Shown here one piece after another: positions 16,600-23,123 of a stretch of 30,242 nt of DNA. The translations under genes were made by a program, and so were the position numbers. The DNA is taken from positions 1 through 30,242 of the forward strand of contig CALEPD010000252.1 of assembly GCA_937910265.1 (NCBI GenBank). Direction: 5' to 3'. This stretch comes from an uncultured Bacteroidales bacterium. GTDB lineage: Bacteria; Bacteroidota; Bacteroidia; Bacteroidales; P3. The notes under the pieces are model-generated. The model saw only the letters and a program-made list of their open reading frames with translations, ran no database searches and had not been told where the DNA came from. Each line of letters begins with the position of its first letter. Position 1 is the first letter of the stretch.

Positions 16600-17817
16600 T
16601 CAATTTTTCTCCGACGGCTCCTTTTTGTTGCATAAATATGCTTGAAGGGTGTGGTTGACGGTTGTTGCTATGATATATTTCTCTCCGCTCTCTTGTAGCT
16701 TTGCCTTTTTTTGTATTTCGTCGGAGGTCATCGGATAGTTTCGGCTGACAACGTGCGCTTTTTTCTGCGGGATTACTTGTGCTATCTGTTTTTTGTTCAG
16801 GGAAACGGGCTGTTCGACCTCAAATATCCTCCCAGGGAACTCAGGAATCCATTGGTCGGAGGTGTATAAATGTGTATTGCGGTCGAGTTTGGCTATGTTG
16901 TACTGTTCGGACAGTATTTTGTATGGGGCGCCTTTCATTAGCGCGGCATTGGGCTCGTATATGTATTTCCCCATTTCCCCGTAGCAATAGATGCCTGTGG
17001 ACTGCTGCTCGGCACTGCGGGTGAATTTGAGTGTTTTGGTGACGGTGTTGATATCGGTGCAGTGCAATGTTACCTCGTTGTCGGATCTTCCGCAAATGAA
17101 CAGTATTTCTTTACATTCGCCATGTACGGCGATGATGTGGGTTTGGACCACTGATTTGAGTTGCGACACGGCCAGGTCTATGTCAATCATGGGAGAGGCT
17201 TTGACAATCAGCCATTGGCATTTTGACGTGAGTGCCTCCATGTTGTCGATGATGTTTGGCGTGCAGTCTTCAAAGGCTGATGTTTTTTTGCCATGCGCAT
17301 CCCGTCGGGCAGGGTCGATGAACAGCAGGTCGAAGTGTTTCGGCACATTCTTGATCCACTCGAGGCAATCGCTATGGTGAGTCGTGATGTTTGTTATTCC
17401 CAAAGCCCGGGTGTTCCATTCCATTAACGAGCATAGTTCTTCGTTGCATTCCACATAATCTAAATGCAAGGTGCTTGAGGGGTGGATTTTTGACAAAGCG
17501 ATGCTGTCGACTCCCATCCCGCCGGTAAGGTCGGCCAGATAGAGCACATCTTTTCTTTGTATGAGTTCTTCAGCAATCGAACTTTTGTGTATTGCGGTGG
17601 CCTCCGACGAGCTTTGTTCGCGGTTTAGTCGGGGAGGGTAGGCGTACGTTTTGCAGCTTGCCAGCGAAGGCCATTTTTCCTTGGCGGTGCGCATGCCTTC
17701 TATTTGCTGCACTGCGGCGGCAATGTCGATGCCGGGAAACCGGTTGGCTGATAGAAGCAGTTTCACCGTGTCGTCGTGGAGGTGCTCTTCTGCAAATAGT
17801 AGTGTGGCCTCGTTCAT
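16600..17817 (-). CDS. THUMP-like domain SAM-dependent methyltransferase
   Basis: A class I methyltransferase of a family widespread in Bacteroidota; I do not know its substrate, though an RNA is likely from the THUMP-like domain. The SAM-binding motif is LADLTGGMGVDSIALS, followed by an acidic strand end (YVECNEELC) and LLFIDPARRDAHGKKTSAF, where DPARRD replaces the DPP(Y/F) catalytic motif of RNA methyltransferases. The C-terminal third (from about SLNKKQIAQVIPQKKAHVVS) resembles the THUMP-like domain. I placed the start at 17817 (MNEATLLFAEEHLHDD), which fits remembered family N-termini. An ATG 13 codons upstream (17856) is in frame but lies inside a hairpin. Confidence 0.8.
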   Translation of the reverse strand: MNEATLLFAEEHLHDDTVKLLLSANRFPGIDIAAAVQQIEGMRTAKEKWPSLASCKTYAYPPRLNREQSSSEATAIHKSSIAEELIQRKDVLYLADLTGGMGVDSIALSKIHPSSTLHLDYVECNEELCSLMEWNTRALGITNITTHHSDCLEWIKNVPKHFDLLFIDPARRDAHGKKTSAFEDCTPNIIDNMEALTSKCQWLIVKASPMIDIDLAVSQLKSVVQTHIIAVHGECKEILFICGRSDNEVTLHCTDINTVTKTLKFTRSAEQQSTGIYCYGEMGKYIYEPNAALMKGAPYKILSEQYNIAKLDRNTHLYTSDQWIPEFPGRIFEVEQPVSLNKKQIAQVIPQKKAHVVSRNYPMTSDEIQKKAKLQESGEKYIIATTVNHTLQAYLCNKKEPSEKN

Positions 17818-17841
17818 TCGGTTGCGGTTGTTATAGTGGAA

Positions 17842-17881
17842 AATCCCGGAAATCATCTGTTGGATTATGGTTCCCGGGATT
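17842..17881 (-). other. Inverted repeat upstream of the methyltransferase
   Basis: A perfect 8-bp inverted repeat (AATCCCGG 17842-17849 / CCGGGATT 17874-17881) with a 24-nt loop lies between the nucleotidyltransferase and methyltransferase genes. On the minus strand it ends in GGGATTTTCC, giving only a weak T-tract. It may be a partial terminator between the two genes. Confidence 0.4.
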
Positions 17882-17963
17882 GTCTGCCTGTTTTTTTATT
17901 TGTGAAAATTGGCGTAGGTGTTCAAGTGTAGTCTATTTTTCTGTTTTGACTGGGTGGCATGGT

Positions 17964-18851
17964 TTAATAAATGCCCTCGTCGTGTAATTTTTTGAGACGG
18001 GCAACAACCATGGGTCTGTCCTCCTGGTAAGTTACACCAAACCACTGGGCAGTGGTGTTGAGTACTTTCATATCTGCTTTGCCATTATTAATTAATGTAT
18101 TTACGGCAAAGGGTATATAGTATTCTGATTTCAGCTCGCCGCCACGCTCTTTCAGGAAGTCGATGAATAACTGCTCGCTTTCTTCGAAATAGTCGGGGGT
18201 GAATCCGAATAGATTCATCGATACTGTTGCGTCTGCCGGAAGGTTGTGTTTGCCGTCGGCGTCATTGTAGATGATTTCCTTTTCGGCGCGCTCTATGCTG
18301 GTGCGCTCGGTCATGCCTATCAGCATGCCGTCGGCGTCGACGTTGCACACGCCGCGGGATACGGTGCCGTTTTCGCTCAGTGTGTTTTCGAGACGGTAGC
18401 CGACCATGCAGTATTTGCCTTTCTGTCCGTCAAGGGTCTTTAAGTGGTCGGCCATGACTTTGAATGCATCTGCACCATAAAAGTCGTCGGCATTGATGAT
18501 TGCGAACGGTTCGTTGACAACCTCTTTGGCCATTAATATGGCATGGTTGGTGCCCCATGGTTTTTCGCGACCTTCGGGCACTGTGAATCCCTCAGGAAGT
18601 TTGTCGAGTTCTTGGTAGACGTATTCTACGGCGATTCTGTTTCCGAAATGCTCTTCATTGATTTTTGATTTGAATTCCTCTTCGAAGCTGTGTCGGATAA
18701 CGAATACCACTTTCCCGAAACCTGCGCGGATTGCGTCGTTGATTGAGTAGTCCATGATGATTTCGCCATTAGGTCCTACTCCGTCCATCTGTTTCAGTCC
18801 TCCGTAACGGCTGCCCATGCCGGCTGCCAAAACTAATAATGTAGGTTTCAT
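17964..18851 (-). CDS. Sugar-phosphate nucleotidyltransferase family protein
   Basis: A GT-A fold nucleotidyltransferase of 295 residues. It has the N-terminal signature VLAAGMGSRYGGLKQMDGVG, where the family has GxGTRLxPxTK-like sequences, and INADDFYGADAF as the metal- and sugar-binding Asp motif. The middle KPWGTNHAILMAKEVV is the segment that holds the nucleobase. The RYGGLKQ variant is a distinct Bacteroidota subgroup usually annotated only as nucleotidyltransferase or NDP-sugar synthase, and the nucleotide and sugar cannot be read from the sequence. No kinase or glycosyltransferase neighbour gives a hint. tadA lies 64 bp upstream on the same strand. Confidence 0.8.
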   Translation of the reverse strand: MKPTLLVLAAGMGSRYGGLKQMDGVGPNGEIIMDYSINDAIRAGFGKVVFVIRHSFEEEFKSKINEEHFGNRIAVEYVYQELDKLPEGFTVPEGREKPWGTNHAILMAKEVVNEPFAIINADDFYGADAFKVMADHLKTLDGQKGKYCMVGYRLENTLSENGTVSRGVCNVDADGMLIGMTERTSIERAEKEIIYNDADGKHNLPADATVSMNLFGFTPDYFEESEQLFIDFLKERGGELKSEYYIPFAVNTLINNGKADMKVLNTTAQWFGVTYQEDRPMVVARLKKLHDEGIY

Positions 18852-18915
18852 ATCGTATTGGTTTTATTGTATTATTGTTGTTTTAGATTCATGTTGTGGC
18901 GACAATGGCCTCGGT

Positions 18916-19365
18916 TTATTGGCGTTTCTTTTTGAAGAAGTCTTTGAGCAATTGTTCGCATTCGGTTTTCATCAGCCCGCTTTCTATTGTTGTCTTGGGA
19001 TGCAGCATGCTTCGTCCTATTTTTTCGAATCCTTTTTTGGGGTCGGACGCACCGTATACTATCCGTCCTATTTGTGTCCATCCAGCAGCCCCGGCGCACA
19101 TTGCACATGGTTCGAGTGTGACGTACAGAGTGCAGTCGGTGAGGTATTTGGCCCCCAAGTAATTGGTTGCAGAGGTGAATGCAATCATTTCGGCATGTGC
19201 TGTTACATCGCGCAGTTGCTCGGTGTTGTTGTGTGCACGGGCTATGATCTGGCCGTTGCTTACAATGACGGCACCTACGGGTATCTCGTCTTCGTCATAA
19301 GCGAGTCGGGCCTCATTCAGGGCCTGTTGCATGTAAAATTCCTCTGGATTGTCGAATATGCTCAT
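18916..19365 (-). CDS. tadA: tRNA-specific adenosine deaminase
   Basis: Deaminates A34 to inosine in tRNA-Arg(ACG), allowing wobble decoding. The 149-residue protein has the zinc ligands and general base: His57-Ala-Glu59 (TAHAEMIAF) and Cys87/Cys90 (LEPCAMCAGA). It also has EIPVGAVIV near residue 27 and YGASDPKKGF, which favour TadA over guanine or cytosine deaminases. The last residues (FFKKKRQ) are basic, as expected for tRNA binding. It begins 12 bp after the upstream envelope-protein gene, so it appears to sit inside that operon. Confidence 0.93.
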   Translation of the reverse strand: MSIFDNPEEFYMQQALNEARLAYDEDEIPVGAVIVSNGQIIARAHNNTEQLRDVTAHAEMIAFTSATNYLGAKYLTDCTLYVTLEPCAMCAGAAGWTQIGRIVYGASDPKKGFEKIGRSMLHPKTTIESGLMKTECEQLLKDFFKKKRQ

Positions 19366-19377
19366 ACAGATGATGCC

Positions 19378-20124
19378 TTAATCTTGGTTGAAGATGTCGT
19401 CGTCGGGTTTGATGAATTTAACGTGGTTGCGTATGAGTTTCACCCGGCCGTAGCTCATGTAGCTTTCCGACGATACAAACAGAGCGTCACCCAAGGGTTG
19501 GTATTCGTGGTAGGCTCTCCATTTCACATGGTGGGTGGTGTCTGTCTTCTCGTTTCCGAAGAAATCGTCGGTCTCATCGATGAGGAATAACAGTCCGCTT
19601 TCTTTCTCGAACAGGTAGTAGCGGTTGTACATGTTGGGCATACCTACGAATACTCTGTCCACGGGTGTACCTTGGTAGGTGTAGGCTCCTGCGTATTTCA
19701 GTTCGCCTCCTTTGGTTTTGTAGTTGTGAAGCGGTCCGCGGAAATCGTATGCCATGGCCCAGTCATAATATTCCATTTGAGTCACATTGACCCACATCTT
19801 TCCGTTGGGATCGTATCGGCGGAATATGTCTTTGCCGTTGCTGTAATATCCCGACTCTTTTTTGCCATGGTGCCAGACTTCCACTCTGAATTTGAATGGC
19901 CCTTGTGCCCATCGTTTCATTATAACGGTGTCGGTGGGGTCGTTGCGGTCAACGATATGGCTTTCGATATATAGCAAACTGTCGCCGGGAAGGTTGTCAT
20001 GATTTAGTATGGACAGGTGTCTTTCAACGATGGTCGCAGCCGTATCGGGTGAGTATTGGTGGTTTTGTGCAATCAGCATGTTGCCGAGAACGCATCCCAG
20101 TATATATAAATATATTCTTTTCAT
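19378..20124 (-). CDS. Periplasmic LolA-like protein (putative)
   Basis: A 248-residue exported protein with a type I signal peptide (MKRIYLYILGCVLGNMLIAQ, cleavage probably after LIA). The order of segments, FKFRVEVWHHGKKESGYYSN, then WAMAYDFRGPLHNYKTKGGE, then TYQGTPVDRVFV and YYLFEKESGLLFLIDE, resembles the LolA/LppX-type half-barrel that binds lipoproteins or lipids. This is a pattern judgement only. There is no lipobox cysteine. It lies 39 bp after a DUF4292-like lipoprotein gene and 12 bp before tadA. A role in lipoprotein or lipid handling is inference; otherwise it is an exported hypothetical protein. Confidence 0.55.
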   Translation of the reverse strand: MKRIYLYILGCVLGNMLIAQNHQYSPDTAATIVERHLSILNHDNLPGDSLLYIESHIVDRNDPTDTVIMKRWAQGPFKFRVEVWHHGKKESGYYSNGKDIFRRYDPNGKMWVNVTQMEYYDWAMAYDFRGPLHNYKTKGGELKYAGAYTYQGTPVDRVFVGMPNMYNRYYLFEKESGLLFLIDETDDFFGNEKTDTTHHVKWRAYHEYQPLGDALFVSSESYMSYGRVKLIRNHVKFIKPDDDIFNQD

Positions 20125-20163
20125 AGTTGTATATTTTGAAAAGTAACGGATTACCCGCCTTTT

Positions 20164-20721
20164 TTATTGTGATAGAATTATTTCCAAGGGTTTGGCATTT
20201 GCCGGGATGTTCATCGGGAAGTTCAGTCCGGCGGCACTCTTCAGTTCGTTCATTTTCACGGATACCGGTATGTTGAATGACCGTCCTAATTTTGAAATGC
20301 TTTCTTCTGCGGCTTCGGGTCTGTATATCAGCTGGTTCATCAGCGTGTCGAAATTGTATTCGGCCTTTGTCAATTGTTTCAGGTCGCTGTAGTCGCCTTT
20401 CCATGCGCAATTCAATAGTTTCACATGTATCCACGCGCTGTCTGGATTCATTTTCACACGTCCTAGTTCCAATCCTTTGGTGATGCTTACCCATATTGCC
20501 TTTTCGCATTCCATGCGGATGAGCCCGTTGGCGTCGTATCCTGCTGCCGAGCATGCGAAGGTGCGTGTCATGTATTGGTGGGGGCATGTGTTGGTTGTAT
20601 CCACGGTTTCGGACTGTTCCTGTGACTCACTTTGTCGGGCCACATCTTTCGTGTTGCGGCATCCGGATGTCATGGCGACAAGGGTCAGCATGACGGCGAT
20701 GGTGGCTATTCTGCTTTTCAT
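20164..20721 (-). CDS. DUF4292-like outer-membrane lipoprotein (putative)
   Basis: A 185-residue lipoprotein: the signal sequence ends at MTSGC, placing the lipid-modified Cys at about residue 21. The central part (WVSITKGLELGRVKMNPDSA, then LTKAEYNFDTLMNQLIYRPE) follows the DUF4292 pattern of a strand with G-E-x-(A/G)-R, T/NPDSV, then a helix with FDTL. It is shorter than the roughly 250 residues I associate with DUF4292, lacking the C-terminal part. The gene order TPR lipoprotein then DUF4292 is conserved in Bacteroidales as I recall, which strengthens the call. The function of the family is unknown. Confidence 0.6.
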   Translation of the reverse strand: MKSRIATIAVMLTLVAMTSGCRNTKDVARQSESQEQSETVDTTNTCPHQYMTRTFACSAAGYDANGLIRMECEKAIWVSITKGLELGRVKMNPDSAWIHVKLLNCAWKGDYSDLKQLTKAEYNFDTLMNQLIYRPEAAEESISKLGRSFNIPVSVKMNELKSAAGLNFPMNIPANAKPLEIILSQ

Positions 20722-20810
20722 AGGGCTGATTTGTTTTTGAGGTGGCGCTTGCCTCCGGCAGTGCGACTTGTATCGGAGTTGTTCCTGCCATGAGTGCTGC
20801 CTGGTGTGTT

Positions 20811-22481
20811 CTATTCAGGGTGTGTTTCGGACTGTTCTTTGGGCATGGCGGCCTGTATCGCCTTCAGGTGGTCACGCAGCACCGGGTTCTCGGAGTCGTC
20901 CAGAAGTATGGCGATTAGTATAGACTTCAAAGCCTCTTGATATTCACCCTTGTGATACAGCACCCAAGCGTGGGTGTCTTGGAATCGGATGTTTCTGGGG
21001 TCATGTTGCACAAGCTGTGTCGACAGCTCTAATGCGCGGTCGAGGTTGATTCCCAGCTCTGCCAGATAATATGCGTAGTCGTTCATCACCCAATCCACAT
21101 TGGGCCTCACCCTAAGGCTGTGCTCGTAGCTCTCTATGAATTTGTTTGTGTCGCCCAACGCGTAATACACCTCGCCAAACAAGCAATGGGTCTCCGCTTC
21201 AAGGTGTCCGTCGCTGTATCCGGTCTCTTGGCAGGTGGTCAGTGCCCACAGCGCCTTCTCGTAGTTTTGCTGTCTGAAATGAACCAGCCCTTGCAGGTAG
21301 TACGGCACCGATGCCCAGGGAAACAGTTCGGCGGCCCGGAGTGAGTAACTGAGCGTTTCGTCGTAATGGGTTGTTTCTGAAAGGCATATAAGAAGCGACT
21401 CCCATATCATATAGTCACTGCTGTCCTGTGCCAGATGTATTTTCAGATAATGGGCCGCACGCTCAAATTCCCGCTGCTCCATCAGTATGGTTCCCATGAT
21501 GAATGCCACCTCGTTGCTGTCGGCGCTGCTCTTGATGATAATGTCCAGCAACTCCGACACCTCATCCTTTTTGCTTTCGTAGAATTCCTCCTCAGTGTAC
21601 ATCATCGTCAGCAGCTGCATCTTCGACTGCGCGCTCACGTTCGGGTGTGTGAGGCCGCGAACCAGCTCGTCCTTCACCATGTCATCTCTGCCCGTCTTCT
21701 TGTACAGATAAGCCAGCGAGATGTGCGCGTATTCATCGTCAGGGTCAATCTCGAGTACTCGGTTGTAGTAATATTCAGCCTTGTCGTATCGCTCCTCCTC
21801 CATCTCCAGCTCGGCCATCATGGCGGCGAATCTCTTGTCCTGCGGTATCGCTTTCGCCAACGCTTCTATCTCGGCGCGGGCCTTCGCCGGACGTTTCATC
21901 GTGGTCCACAGACGTTGTTTCTGAAGCGATATCTCCGGCACTATCCCGTATTTTTTCTCCACTCTGTTCAGTACCGCAATAGCCTCCTCAAAGTCCTCGT
22001 CCATAATGTACGCATTCGAAAGCTCGTAGTAGTAATCCAGCACATCCGGTTTCAGCTCAATCAGTTGCTCCCATTCCGATATCAAGCCCTTGGTATTGTT
22101 CATCGCCTTGAGTATCTCAGTCGCCTTCACCCGATACCAGATGTTCTTCGGCTGAATCTCCTTCGCCTTCGTTACATAATACAATGCACTGTCGGTCATG
22201 CCTTGTGACAGCATCAGCGAGCCAATTCCGTAGTAGGCTGCGTCACATGCCGCATCCGTCGCGGTCACCTTCTTGTACATCTGCATCGCCATCGGTATAT
22301 TGCCCACCTCCTGGTAAGTGCGGGCCTCTATCAGTATATTCTCCAGCTCCAATTGCTCCTGTTCAACCTCCGCAATCGCGGGGCGTTCGTAAGGCGATGG
22401 CTTCTTCTGGGTATTTTTGCTCGTCTGGCATCCGGTCGCCAGTAGTACAATGCAACTTATTATTGGAATTATACGTCTCAT
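20811..22481 (-). CDS. Tetratricopeptide-repeat lipoprotein
   Basis: A 556-residue lipoprotein: MRRIIPIISCIVLLATGC gives a clear lipobox with Cys18. From about residue 45 to 540 it is almost entirely helical TPR repeats, for example AMQMYKKVTATDAACDAAYY, AEYYYNRVLEIDPDDEYAHI, YEKALWALTTCQETGYSDGH and FIESYEHSLRVRPNVDWVMN. The short C-terminal tail (MPKEQSETHPE) is polar. TPR lipoproteins serve as assembly scaffolds at the outer membrane; the partner is not visible here. It is the first gene of the minus-strand run with the DUF4292-like and LolA-like genes, and an inverted-repeat element ends 23 bp before its start. No consensus promoter was found upstream. Confidence 0.85.
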   Translation of the reverse strand: MRRIIPIISCIVLLATGCQTSKNTQKKPSPYERPAIAEVEQEQLELENILIEARTYQEVGNIPMAMQMYKKVTATDAACDAAYYGIGSLMLSQGMTDSALYYVTKAKEIQPKNIWYRVKATEILKAMNNTKGLISEWEQLIELKPDVLDYYYELSNAYIMDEDFEEAIAVLNRVEKKYGIVPEISLQKQRLWTTMKRPAKARAEIEALAKAIPQDKRFAAMMAELEMEEERYDKAEYYYNRVLEIDPDDEYAHISLAYLYKKTGRDDMVKDELVRGLTHPNVSAQSKMQLLTMMYTEEEFYESKKDEVSELLDIIIKSSADSNEVAFIMGTILMEQREFERAAHYLKIHLAQDSSDYMIWESLLICLSETTHYDETLSYSLRAAELFPWASVPYYLQGLVHFRQQNYEKALWALTTCQETGYSDGHLEAETHCLFGEVYYALGDTNKFIESYEHSLRVRPNVDWVMNDYAYYLAELGINLDRALELSTQLVQHDPRNIRFQDTHAWVLYHKGEYQEALKSILIAILLDDSENPVLRDHLKAIQAAMPKEQSETHPE

Positions 22482-22503
22482 CGTGTTCTCTGTTTCAGAT
22501 TAA

Positions 22504-22761
22504 AGGTGGGTTCTGTCAATTGCTTTCGTGCGTTTTGGTTCTTATTTCGGCGGGTTTCCGTGCGGAAGGTGTGAGGAAAGCCAGTGGCTTTCGATAGCGT
22601 TCCACAGGACGTCGCACGAAGTAAGGCGAGCGGAGTGTCATGTGGTGCATTATAATCGACCGACAATCAGAAGGATGCCGAAATAAGGGCAAAGGCGTTG
22701 AGAAATTTGAACTCACTCATGTTAACGATTAATTTTAAATGTGGAGTTTATCAATCCACCT
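22504..22761. repeat. MITE-like inverted-repeat element, copy 1
   Basis: The element is bounded by AGGTGGGTT (from 22504) and its near-perfect inverse AATCCACCT (to 22761). Subterminal inverted repeats CTTATTTCGGC (22541-22551) / GCCGAAATAAG (22677-22687) match over 11 bp. A central GAAAGCC-AGT-GGCTTTC hairpin is present only in this copy. The first 60 bp are close to 87% identical to copy 2 (25933 onward), and the right-hand parts also align. It contains no open reading frame of note. Confidence 0.75.
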
Positions 22762-22961
22762 TAAAACTATTATCCAACAACTTTTAGTATATATATACCC
22801 CAATTTTTATTTTCTCGGTCCCGTTCACTGTTCCGCATGCCGCACCCGCATCCGCCGGTTCAGGCCCGCATCACGGGGGGTGCCCCGCCCCTTGCCCCAA
22901 ACACTCATTTCCACATACAGTCCCATCCCCCTTTAAAAATGTCATAAAAAAACAAAAATAT
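22762..22961. other. Intergenic region with C-rich tract upstream of the T9SS gene
   Basis: This stretch begins AT-rich and then becomes strongly C-rich on the plus strand (about 22820-22932), with GGGGGG-TG-CCCC at 22875-22886 and three closely spaced CCCC runs (22883-22898). The complementary G-rich strand could form a hairpin or G-quadruplex-like structure. I see no gene here. It gives way abruptly to AT-rich promoter sequence at 22933. Confidence 0.5.
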
Positions 22962-22992
22962 TTTGATAAATCGATTTTTTGCAGTATATTTG
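22962..22992 (+). promoter_or_regulatory. Bacteroidota-type promoter for the 882-residue T9SS protein
   Basis: TTTG at 22962-22965, a 19-bp spacer and TATATTTG at 22985-22992 are a full consensus match. Transcription would start near 22999, giving a 5' leader of about 125 nt, AT-rich and without a Shine-Dalgarno sequence. An A-rich stretch directly precedes the ATG. Confidence 0.9.
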
Positions 22993-23123
22993 CAAAGTTT
23001 ATGATTATACTCGCTTTATTCCTATAAAATATGTAAGTATTTTTTTGTGAGAGAGTTGTGTATGATTGTAATTGTAATTAAAGAAAATAAGTATATCAAT
23101 TTATTAATCTAAACTCAATTAAA

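Noticed and set aside
22845..22875. A tRNA T-arm-like string (CGGTTCAGGCCCG)
   Set aside because: No acceptor, D or anticodon stems can be drawn around it.
22953..22960. A minus-strand TATTTTTG that could be a -7 element for the TPR gene
   Set aside because: No TTTG at 17-22 bp upstream, it overlaps the plus-strand -33 region, and it lies about 470 bp from the gene.
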